From the NCBI GenBank assembly GCA_945861785.1, contig CAMAWD010000037.1:1-54450 (forward strand): a stretch of 54,450 bases of DNA, in the 5' to 3' direction. The notes under the pieces are model-generated. The model had not been told where the DNA came from. It did not search any database and saw only the letters and a list, made by a program, of their open reading frames with translations. Below, piece after piece: positions 47,968 to 54,450 of this stretch; the stretch's first letter is position 1; the number at the start of each line of letters is the position of its first letter. Source of the stretch: Rhodoferax sp. OV413. GTDB lineage: Bacteria; Pseudomonadota; Gammaproteobacteria; Burkholderiales; Burkholderiaceae_C. The translations under genes were made by a program, and so were the position numbers.

Positions 47968-49002
47968 TTATTTCGGAGCAGCCTTGCCGTTGTAACGCTT
48001 GTTCCACTCGGTCAGGATGCGGTCGCGGTTCTTGGCAGCCCAGGCAAAGTCGTTCTTGACCAGCAACTGCGTGTAGTTGGCCGGGATGTTGGGCAACTGT
48101 TTGGCAACTCCTGGCAAGGCGGTGACCGCATAGGCCTTGGCGTACAACTCGTTGGCTTCCTGCGTCACGGCAAAGTCGGCCAGCGCCTTGGCGGCATCCA
48201 TGTTCTTGGTAGTCTTCAGGATGGCGGTCGCCTCCATGTCCCAGCCCAGGCCTTCCTTGGGGAACACCAGGTCGATCGGCGCACCCGTCGACTTGACCTG
48301 GTTGGCGCGGAACTCAAAGCCGATGCCGATCGGGAATTCGCCGGTACCGGCGGAGCGGCAAGGGGCTGAACCGGAGTGCTGGTAGATGGCGATGTTTTCG
48401 TGCAGCGCGTCCATGTACTTCCAGCCTTCGGCTTCACCAAAGAGTTGCAGCCAGGCCGTCACATCCAGAAAACCGGTGCCGCTCGACGACGGGTGCGGCA
48501 TGACAATCTTGCCCTTGTAGATCGGCTTGATCAGGTCTTTCCAGGTCTCGGGCTTGGGCAGGTTCTGTTTCTGCGCTTCCACGGTGTTGAAGCAGACGGT
48601 GGCGCCCCATACGTCCATTCCAACCCAGGTTGGCGGGTTCTTCGCGTCGCGGAAGTTCGCCGGGATCTTGTCCAGGCCCTTCGGTGCGTACCCGACCAGC
48701 ATGCCTTCAGCATCGAGCACCAGCAGGCTGGTGGCCGCGAGGCCCCACACCATGTCGGCCTTGGGGTTGGCTTTCTCAGCCAGCAGCTTGGCGGTGATCA
48801 CACCTGTGGAGTCGCGCACCCAGCTGATCTCGACGTTCGGGTTGGTCTTTTCGAACGCCTCCTTGTAACTCTTGACCTGGTCGGCCTCGAGTGCGCTGTA
48901 AACGAGCAATTGCGCTTTTTGCGCCATCGCACCACCAGCCAGGAAAGTTGCCGCCAGGGCAATGGAAAGGGTGCGCCGTGCGCGGGAAATGGCAAAACTC
49001 AT
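47968..49002 (-). CDS. Periplasmic binding protein, 2-aminoethylphosphonate type
   Basis: A 344-residue periplasmic protein with a signal peptide ending GGAMAQ. It strongly resembles the PhnS2/AepX group: LLVYSALEADQVKSYKEAF, WVRDSTGVITAKLLAEKANP, WGLAATSLLVLDAEGML, MPHPSSSGTGFLDVTAWLQ, and DLVFPKEGLGWDMEATAI. ATG 49002 with GGAG six bases before it was chosen; longer in-frame starts add a poor leader. It is the first gene of the transporter operon on this strand. Confidence 0.9.
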   Translation of the reverse strand: MSFAISRARRTLSIALAATFLAGGAMAQKAQLLVYSALEADQVKSYKEAFEKTNPNVEISWVRDSTGVITAKLLAEKANPKADMVWGLAATSLLVLDAEGMLVGYAPKGLDKIPANFRDAKNPPTWVGMDVWGATVCFNTVEAQKQNLPKPETWKDLIKPIYKGKIVMPHPSSSGTGFLDVTAWLQLFGEAEGWKYMDALHENIAIYQHSGSAPCRSAGTGEFPIGIGFEFRANQVKSTGAPIDLVFPKEGLGWDMEATAILKTTKNMDAAKALADFAVTQEANELYAKAYAVTALPGVAKQLPNIPANYTQLLVKNDFAWAAKNRDRILTEWNKRYNGKAAPK

Positions 49003-49089
49003 TGGGAACTCCAAAAATAGTCCGATAGAAGGACGGGATTGAATCAGTTGCAGGTGACAAATATATGACGAAATGCTTGCCGCCACGCG

Positions 49090-50925
49090 TCAGGCGGAAA
49101 TCTGCAGCCCGAGGCGCGTCAGGGTTTCTTGCGTGGGCCGGCCGTCGGCAGACCAGCCGCGCAGCGCGTAGTACTCGGGCAGCATCTGCGGCAACTTCGC
49201 CACCAGGCCCTTGGCGGTGCCACTGGGAGCGGGTTCTTCCAGCAGGCGTTTGGGCAAGGTGTCGTCGCGGCTGGTGAGGCCGGCGCGCAGGTTGAACTGG
49301 CGCTCAAGGTTCCAGATGCGTTCGCCGGTCTCGCGCATGCGCTGCGCCGTCCAGCCGCCACCACAGGCGGCGTCAACCAGGGCGGCGTAGTGCGCCTCCT
49401 CCATGCCCGAGCCGTAAGTGAAGATGCATATGCCGATAGAGTCGATCGCGGCGATGAAGTCCTGCGAATCTTTGACCACCAGCGCCTTGCCAGCCACATC
49501 GGTGGAGCCGAAGTCGTGGCCATACGGGCTGGCGCGCAAGTGGCAGGCGCCGCGGTTGCTGGTGGCATAGGCCAGGCCCATGCCCTGCATCGCGCGCCCG
49601 TCGTAGGCGGCGAACTCCTGGCCCTTCACCTCCATCGACAACTCGGGGCGGCCGTATTTCTGGCACAACAAGCGCGAGCCCAGCGCGATGTCGCGCCCGA
49701 AACCTTCGCCCTTGCCGGCCATCTCCGCCAGCTGGCACATGGCCTGCGCATTGCCGAACGTGAGCTTGATGCCGTCGGTGTCTTTTTCGGTGATCACGCC
49801 AAGCTCGAACAGCTCCATCGCAGCGGCGATGGTGCCGCCGAGCGAGATCGGGTCCATGCCGTATTCGTTGCAGATGAAACCGGCGAAGGTGGCGGCATCG
49901 ATGTCGTCCACGCCGCAGCTGGCTCCGAGCGCATAGGCGGTCTCGTACTCGAGCCCGCCCGAGGCGCCGTGGTACTGCGGGCGGTCCTTCACCGAGAAAT
50001 GTTTTGGGTCGATGTGGCAGATGCGCCCGCAGCCGATGGTGCAGGCAAAACAAGCGCCGTTGCGGATCAGATTGGTGTGGCCGTTGGTATTGGGAGTGCG
50101 CATGGCCAGCGCAGTTATTTTTTCGTAGCCTTCGAACTGCACCTCGCGGTTGTTGCGCGTTGGAAGGGCGCCGAAGGTGCCGGTGACGTCCATCATCGGG
50201 ATGGTGCCGAAACGCGTCAGCGTCTCGCGCCCGGCGTCTGCTGCCAGGCCCTTGCGCGCGGCGTCCACCGCCTGCATGAAGGCCTTCGGATTCGACGGCC
50301 GCACGCCCACCGTGCCGCGCACCGCGATCGCCTTGAGCTGTTTGGAACCCATCACGGTGCCAACGCCAGAGCGCCCGGCAGCGCGGTGCATGTCGTTGAC
50401 GATGCAGGCATACCGGCAGCCGGTCTCGCCCGCAGGCCCGATCGACGCCACGCGGATCAGTGGATCCTTGTGCGCGGTCTTGATGGCGGGTTCGACCTCC
50501 CACACCGAACGCCCCCACAGGTGCGAGGCGTCTTTCAGTTCTGCGTGTTCACCTTCGATGTAGAGGTACACCGGTGTCGGCGAACGGCCCTCCAGGATCA
50601 CCATGTCCCAGCCAGCCATCTTGAGCTCGCCACCGAACTGCCCGCCCGAATTCGAACACGCAATTGCGCCGGTCAAGGCGCCTTTGGTCACCGCCGACCA
50701 GCGCCCGCCGGTCGGGGCCATGGTGCCGGTCAGCGGGCCGGTGGTGATGATCAGTTTGTTGTGCTCGGACAAGGCGTCGACGGCAGGGTCGATCTCCTCC
50801 ATCAGGTACTTGGTAGCAAGCCCGCGCTGGCCCAGGTAGGCCTCGGCCCAGTCCATGTTCAAGGGTTCGGAGACACAGGTGCCTGCGCTCAGGTTCACTC
50901 TCAGAATTTTGCGGTGCCAGCCCAT
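49090..50925 (-). CDS. Tungsten-containing aldehyde:ferredoxin oxidoreductase family protein
   Basis: A 611-residue AOR-family enzyme; these use a tungsto-bispterin and a 4Fe-4S cluster to oxidise aldehydes to acids. It begins KILRVNLSAGTCVSEP. The cluster cysteines C292, C295, C299 (ACFACTIGC) and the fourth C500 (DSIGICIFTYG) are all present, and TTGPLTGTMAPTGGRWSAV is family-typical. ATG 50925 is preceded by AGGAGGT. No ferredoxin or NADH-linked subunit gene is next to it. Confidence 0.92.
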   Translation of the reverse strand: MGWHRKILRVNLSAGTCVSEPLNMDWAEAYLGQRGLATKYLMEEIDPAVDALSEHNKLIITTGPLTGTMAPTGGRWSAVTKGALTGAIACSNSGGQFGGELKMAGWDMVILEGRSPTPVYLYIEGEHAELKDASHLWGRSVWEVEPAIKTAHKDPLIRVASIGPAGETGCRYACIVNDMHRAAGRSGVGTVMGSKQLKAIAVRGTVGVRPSNPKAFMQAVDAARKGLAADAGRETLTRFGTIPMMDVTGTFGALPTRNNREVQFEGYEKITALAMRTPNTNGHTNLIRNGACFACTIGCGRICHIDPKHFSVKDRPQYHGASGGLEYETAYALGASCGVDDIDAATFAGFICNEYGMDPISLGGTIAAAMELFELGVITEKDTDGIKLTFGNAQAMCQLAEMAGKGEGFGRDIALGSRLLCQKYGRPELSMEVKGQEFAAYDGRAMQGMGLAYATSNRGACHLRASPYGHDFGSTDVAGKALVVKDSQDFIAAIDSIGICIFTYGSGMEEAHYAALVDAACGGGWTAQRMRETGERIWNLERQFNLRAGLTSRDDTLPKRLLEEPAPSGTAKGLVAKLPQMLPEYYALRGWSADGRPTQETLTRLGLQISA

Positions 50926-50969
50926 GGGAGACCTCCTGTCAGATAGGGTTCAATACTAGCAACAATTCC

Positions 50970-51368
50970 TCAGGGCATGACGACACGCAATTTGTCAAAG
51001 TAGTGCCGATAGAAACTTGCATCGGTCGTGAGCAGCGCGTCGGCCTGCTGGAGCGCGTGGGCTCCAATCAGGAAATCAGGTGCCACGCGCTCCCGCGGAC
51101 CCTTGTTGCGCGTGTACCCGCGCATGATCCGGGCTGCGTCCAGCGCAGTTTCCATCGACAGCGGGTCGTGGTCGATCTGGCATGCGGCCAAAAACTCCCG
51201 CAACTCCTGTTCATCCGACAAATAACGCCCCAACTCGGCAATCACCACGGCGCATACCGACAGGCTTCCGTGGGCCAATGCGGCCTCCAGGGCTTTCTGC
51301 GCGGCCGTGGCGCCCGGGGCTCCTTTGACGATGTCAAACAAGACGCTGGAGTCGACCGCCGTTTTCAT
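50970..51368 (-). CDS. vapC: PIN-domain toxin (VapC-like)
   Basis: A 132-residue PIN-domain ribonuclease. It begins KTAVDSSVLFDIV with the first acidic residue, has VVIAELGRYL, and ERVAPDFLIGAHAL plus ADALLTTDASFYR with the other acidic residues. ATG 51368 overlaps the antitoxin stop in an ATGA. In such pairs the toxin cleaves RNA and is neutralised by the AbrB-like partner, which also represses the operon. Confidence 0.87.
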   Translation of the reverse strand: MKTAVDSSVLFDIVKGAPGATAAQKALEAALAHGSLSVCAVVIAELGRYLSDEQELREFLAACQIDHDPLSMETALDAARIMRGYTRNKGPRERVAPDFLIGAHALQQADALLTTDASFYRHYFDKLRVVMP

Positions 51369-51655
51369 CGGCTTGAAGGCTTGTCTCGCGCAACCCTGGC
51401 CTTGGCCGTTGCCGGCTGCCACGGCACCGGGCGCCCCCGAAGTTCGGCCAAAGCCTCATTGGTGGACAAACCATCGTCAACGGCTTTTCCCATCCATCGG
51501 CTCAGGTCGAGTTGGACCTTCTTTTCAATCAGCAGCCGCCCGTCTTCGATGCGCAATTGCAACCGTGCGCCAGGCTTGAGACCCAGGGCATCACGCGCCT
51601 CTTTCGGGATCACGATCTGGCCGCGCTCGGCAAGTGTCACGTCGATGGTTTCCAT
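51365..51655 (-). CDS. vapB: AbrB/SpoVT-fold antitoxin (VapB-like)
   Basis: A 96-residue antitoxin. The N-terminal swapped-hairpin DNA-binding domain reads METIDVTLAERGQIVIPKEA then LGLKPGARL. The C-terminal tail is the toxin-binding part. ATG 51655 starts the conserved domain; nine further residues upstream are possible. It precedes vapC with a 4-base overlap, the normal order. Confidence 0.86.
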   Translation of the reverse strand: METIDVTLAERGQIVIPKEARDALGLKPGARLQLRIEDGRLLIEKKVQLDLSRWMGKAVDDGLSTNEALAELRGRPVPWQPATAKARVARDKPSSR

Positions 51656-51737
51656 GCGGATCTTCACAATAGGTTCTGGCAAGTATGCCTCACCCAGTAT
51701 GAAACGACAAGTACGCGCAACCCCCGGGGCCCACTCC

Positions 51738-54164
51738 CTATGTGGCGAGGGCTGGCCATTTGTCGTAAAGCTTCACTGCCCTGGGCTCACCCCACAACGC
51801 AATCTGCGCCGGCGTACCGACATGCCCAGCAAGCGCTGCGGCGCCGCGTACATACCCCAGCGCCACACAGGCACCCGCCCGGGGGCTCCAGCCGGCAGAC
51901 GAAATTTCCCCGACGGTTTCACCGCCGACCAGGATCGATTCTCCTCCCCACACATACTGGTCGGCCGCATCCAGCACCAGCGTCACCAGCTTCTTGCGCA
52001 ATGGTTTGCCCTGCATCTGCTGCAAAGCCTTCTGGCCGATGAAGGGGACGGCCTTGTCCAGGCTGACACACGCCATCATGCCGGCCTCGAACGGAGTCTC
52101 GTCCGGGCCGATCTCCGCGCCCCAGGCGCGCCGGCCCATCTCGATGCGCAATGCATCGAGCGCAAAGTAACCGGCGTCGCGCAGGCCCAGATCGGCGCCG
52201 GCCTCGGTCAAGGTCTGGTAGACATGGCGCGTCATTTCGACAGGCACATACAGCTCGAAGCCCGGGCCACCCACGTACGCCATCCGTGCCGCACGCACGC
52301 GGGCCAGGCCGAGGTCGATCACCCTGGACCAGGAGAACTTCAGGCCTTGCGGGGACAAGTCGTCCGGACTGACGCGCGCCAGCAGTTCACGCGCCCGAGG
52401 GCCCATCACGGACAGGACCGAATACATGGGTGAGATGTCGGTCAGCACCGCGTGTTGCGTCGGCTCGATGTGGCGCGCGATCCAGTCGAAGTCGCGCACT
52501 GCCTGGCCCGAGCCGGTGACGATCAGGTAACGGTCCCCCATGCGGTCCGAGGTCTGGCGGATCACGGTCAGGTCGCTTTCGAACCCCCCGCGCTCGTTGA
52601 GCAGGGGCGTGTACACCAGTCGGTTCACCGGCATGTCCATGTCGTTGGCACACAGGCGCTGCAGCACCGCCAGCGCGTCGCGGCCATGCAGCATCAGCTT
52701 GGAGAACGAGCTCTGGTCGTAGAGCGCCACCGCCTCACGCGTGGCGCGCTGTTCGGCCTGCATCCAGGGCAGCCAGCCTGGCATGCCCAGCGTGTGGGCC
52801 GGTGCCGCTGTGCCGGCAGGGCGGAAGTAGTTGGCGCGCTCCCAGCCGTTCTTGCTGCCGAACTCTGCGCCTTTGGCCAGCAAGGTGTCGTACAGCGGCG
52901 AGGTGCGCAGCGGGCGCGCGGTCTCCAGCTCCTGGCGCGGCCAACGCATGGCGTAGTGCAGGCCCAGGGTTTCGGCCGTGCGTGCGAACAAGGCTTTTCG
53001 GTTGCCGGTGAATGGCCCGAAACGGCGCACGTCCACGTCCCACAGGTCGGTGCTGGGCTCGCCACCGATGATCCACTCGGCCATCAGCCGCCCGGCGCCG
53101 CCGGAGTTGGCAATGCCCGAGGAGTTGAAGCCGGCGCAGACGAAGTAGTTGCGCAACTCGGGTGCCTCCCCGAGGATGAAGTTGCCATCCGGCGTGAAGC
53201 TCTCCGGGCCGTTGAGCAGCATCTTGATCTCGGCGGTTTCCAGGCAGGGCGTGCGGTGGATCGCGTTTTTCATCAGCGGCTCGAACTGTTCCCAGTCCTC
53301 GCCCAGCAACTGGAATTGGAAATCGGCTGGAATCGGGTCCACCTTCCAGGGCTTGGCCACTGGTTCGAAGCCGCCCATCAGCAGGCCGCCAACTTCTTCC
53401 TTGTAGTAGAGGAAACCATCGGGGTCGCGCATGACCGGCAGCATCGGGTGCACACCGTCGATCTTGCCTGTGACGATGTAGAAGTGCTCCGCCGAATACA
53501 GCGGCACGTTCACGCCCGCGAGTTTGCCGAATTGGCGCGCCCATTGCCCGGCGCAGTTCACCAGCACCTCGCAACGCACATCACCTTGCGAAGTACGCAC
53601 ACCAACCACCGTGCCGTTTTCAACGATCACGCCGGTGACCTCGATGCCTTCATGGATCTTCACGCCGCGGTTGCGCGCGCCCTTGGCCAGCGACATGCAC
53701 AGGTCCGCCGGGTTGGCCTTGCCGTCGCCAGGCAGCCAGATGCCCCCCTGCAGATCGTCGGTGCGCATGATGGGATAACGCTCGGCGACTTCGCCAGGCG
53801 AGATCAGGTGGCATTCGACGCCGAAGCTGCGCGCCATCGCCGTCTGCTTCTTCAGCACCTGCATGCGCTCGGGCGTGCTCGCCACGTTGACGCTGCCACA
53901 CTGCTTCCAGCCGGTGGCCAGGCCGGTCTCGGCTTCGAGCGATGCGTACAGCCCGATGCCGTATTTGCTCATCACCGTCATGTTGCGGTTGGGGCGCATC
54001 TGGCCGATAAGCCCCGCCGCGTGCCAGGTGGTGCCGCTGGTGAGTTTGCCCTGCTCCAGCAGCAGCACGTCGGTCTTGCCCGCCTTCGCCAGGTGGTAGG
54101 CCGTGGAGCAGCCGGCAATGCCGCCGCCGACGATGATGGTTTCGGCGTGGGTGGGAAGTGCCAT
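51738..54164 (-). CDS. FAD-dependent dimethylglycine/sarcosine dehydrogenase-like (DAO-GcvT)
   Basis: An 808-residue flavoprotein. The N-terminal DAO domain has IIVGGGIAGCSTAYHLAK and TSGTTWHAAGL, with His48 at the usual covalent-FAD position. The C-terminal half is a tetrahydrofolate-binding GcvT-type domain (ALYDQSSFSKLMLHG, YVGGPGFELYVP, DALRIEMGRRAWGAEI). Such enzymes oxidise N-methylated glycines and pass the methyl to tetrahydrofolate. ATG 54164 has GAAGG upstream. The likely substrate is dimethylglycine or sarcosine, which would continue glycine betaine breakdown. Confidence 0.87.
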   Translation of the reverse strand: MALPTHAETIIVGGGIAGCSTAYHLAKAGKTDVLLLEQGKLTSGTTWHAAGLIGQMRPNRNMTVMSKYGIGLYASLEAETGLATGWKQCGSVNVASTPERMQVLKKQTAMARSFGVECHLISPGEVAERYPIMRTDDLQGGIWLPGDGKANPADLCMSLAKGARNRGVKIHEGIEVTGVIVENGTVVGVRTSQGDVRCEVLVNCAGQWARQFGKLAGVNVPLYSAEHFYIVTGKIDGVHPMLPVMRDPDGFLYYKEEVGGLLMGGFEPVAKPWKVDPIPADFQFQLLGEDWEQFEPLMKNAIHRTPCLETAEIKMLLNGPESFTPDGNFILGEAPELRNYFVCAGFNSSGIANSGGAGRLMAEWIIGGEPSTDLWDVDVRRFGPFTGNRKALFARTAETLGLHYAMRWPRQELETARPLRTSPLYDTLLAKGAEFGSKNGWERANYFRPAGTAAPAHTLGMPGWLPWMQAEQRATREAVALYDQSSFSKLMLHGRDALAVLQRLCANDMDMPVNRLVYTPLLNERGGFESDLTVIRQTSDRMGDRYLIVTGSGQAVRDFDWIARHIEPTQHAVLTDISPMYSVLSVMGPRARELLARVSPDDLSPQGLKFSWSRVIDLGLARVRAARMAYVGGPGFELYVPVEMTRHVYQTLTEAGADLGLRDAGYFALDALRIEMGRRAWGAEIGPDETPFEAGMMACVSLDKAVPFIGQKALQQMQGKPLRKKLVTLVLDAADQYVWGGESILVGGETVGEISSAGWSPRAGACVALGYVRGAAALAGHVGTPAQIALWGEPRAVKLYDKWPALAT

Positions 54165-54246
54165 TCGGCGTGCCTTCAAGGTTGTAGTCTGAAAATTATC
54201 TCCGCCGCACGGCGGGATCCAGGATTCGGGGCGGATGGCCCATTGT

Positions 54247-54276
54247 CTGCTTTCGGCCCATTGCGGACGTTCGTTG
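54247..54276 (+). repeat. 30-bp dispersed repeat, copy 2
   Basis: Shares 28 of 30 bases with the minus strand of 191-220. It lies in the intergenic region upstream of the dimethylglycine-dehydrogenase-like gene. Confidence 0.6.
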
Positions 54277-54326
54277 TTCATTCCCGAAATCGTGACCCCC
54301 CGGATACCGGTGGAGTGGTGTGGAGG

Positions 54327-54420
54327 GATCAGGCCGACGGCGCATTCGGCTCCGCGGCTGTCCTCCGCCCTGCGGGCTCCCCCTTTATGCCGCTGCGCCG
54401 AACGCACCGCCGACCTGATC
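54327..54420. repeat. Long imperfect inverted repeat at the window end
   Basis: Arms 54327-54349 (GATCAGGCCGACGGCGCATT then CGG) and 54398-54420 match at 19 of 23 positions as reverse complements, with a 48-base loop. It could be a large stem-loop or part of an interspersed element that continues past the window edge. No gene is visible from 54165 to the end. Confidence 0.55.
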
Positions 54421-54450
54421 CTGCGCCTTGGTCGGAGTGCGGGGAGGGGA

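Overview
This 54.45 kb window is GC-rich chromosomal DNA. It most resembles a Burkholderiales betaproteobacterium, probably Comamonadaceae. The evidence is gene-content resemblance: lptD-surA-rsmA with a divergent amgK-type kinase, a MaeB-type malic enzyme, adjacent tkt and gap, a kinase-HDOD-GAF fusion, and many TRAP and ABC uptake systems. That placement is inference; no rRNA is present. I see no tRNA, CRISPR array, insertion sequence or prophage.

Layout. 0-3.7 kb: a sugar-type ABC transporter (permease and binding protein, minus strand) and a divergent CE15-like glucuronoyl esterase. 3.9-9.8 kb: a tightly overlapped minus-strand operon, fucU-gntR-dapA-dctP-dctQ-dctM-dapA, behind a promoter that carries a palindromic operator. 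9.95-10.45 kb: a decayed phytanoyl-CoA dioxygenase pseudogene. 10.5-12.9 kb: a Ser/Thr kinase-HDOD-GAF protein. 13.1-18.6 kb: metY, an aldose dehydrogenase overlapping a fuconolactonase-type amidohydrolase, an M20 dipeptidase and a monoacylglycerol-lipase-like hydrolase. 18.7-26.5 kb: housekeeping and envelope genes (MFS, rsmE, amgK; lptD, surA, rsmA), ending in a clear terminator. 26.7-27.6 kb: an exported RNase Sa-like ribonuclease and its barstar-like inhibitor. 27.7-36.0 kb: maeB, pepP, tkt, gap and an EamA permease.

36.1-54.2 kb is the most interesting part. It has a shikimate-dehydrogenase-like gene, a pair resembling TmpA/PhnY (Fe/2-oxoglutarate hydroxylase) and TmpB/PhnZ (HD diiron oxygenase), alanine dehydrogenase, beta-alanine aminotransferase and malonate-semialdehyde dehydrogenase with two LysR regulators, a 2-aminoethylphosphonate-type ABC transporter whose ATPase gene faces its permease, a stand-alone tungsten aldehyde oxidoreductase, a VapBC pair and a dimethylglycine-dehydrogenase-like flavoprotein.

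Two pathway hypotheses follow. (1) FucU, the AKR, the lactonase and the DapA-family aldolases, fed by the TRAP transporter, look like a dispersed oxidative pathway for L-fucose or a similar deoxy or acid sugar, with the sugar-acid dehydratase not in the window. (2) The phosphonate transporter, the TmpA/TmpB-like pair and the dimethylglycine-type dehydrogenase would allow uptake of (trimethyl)aminoethylphosphonate, release of phosphate plus glycine or glycine betaine, and then demethylation, interleaved with a beta-alanine module that alanine dehydrogenase closes.

Three hexanucleotide tandem repeats, a 30-bp repeat inverted at the two ends of the window and a REP-like palindrome are the notable non-coding elements.
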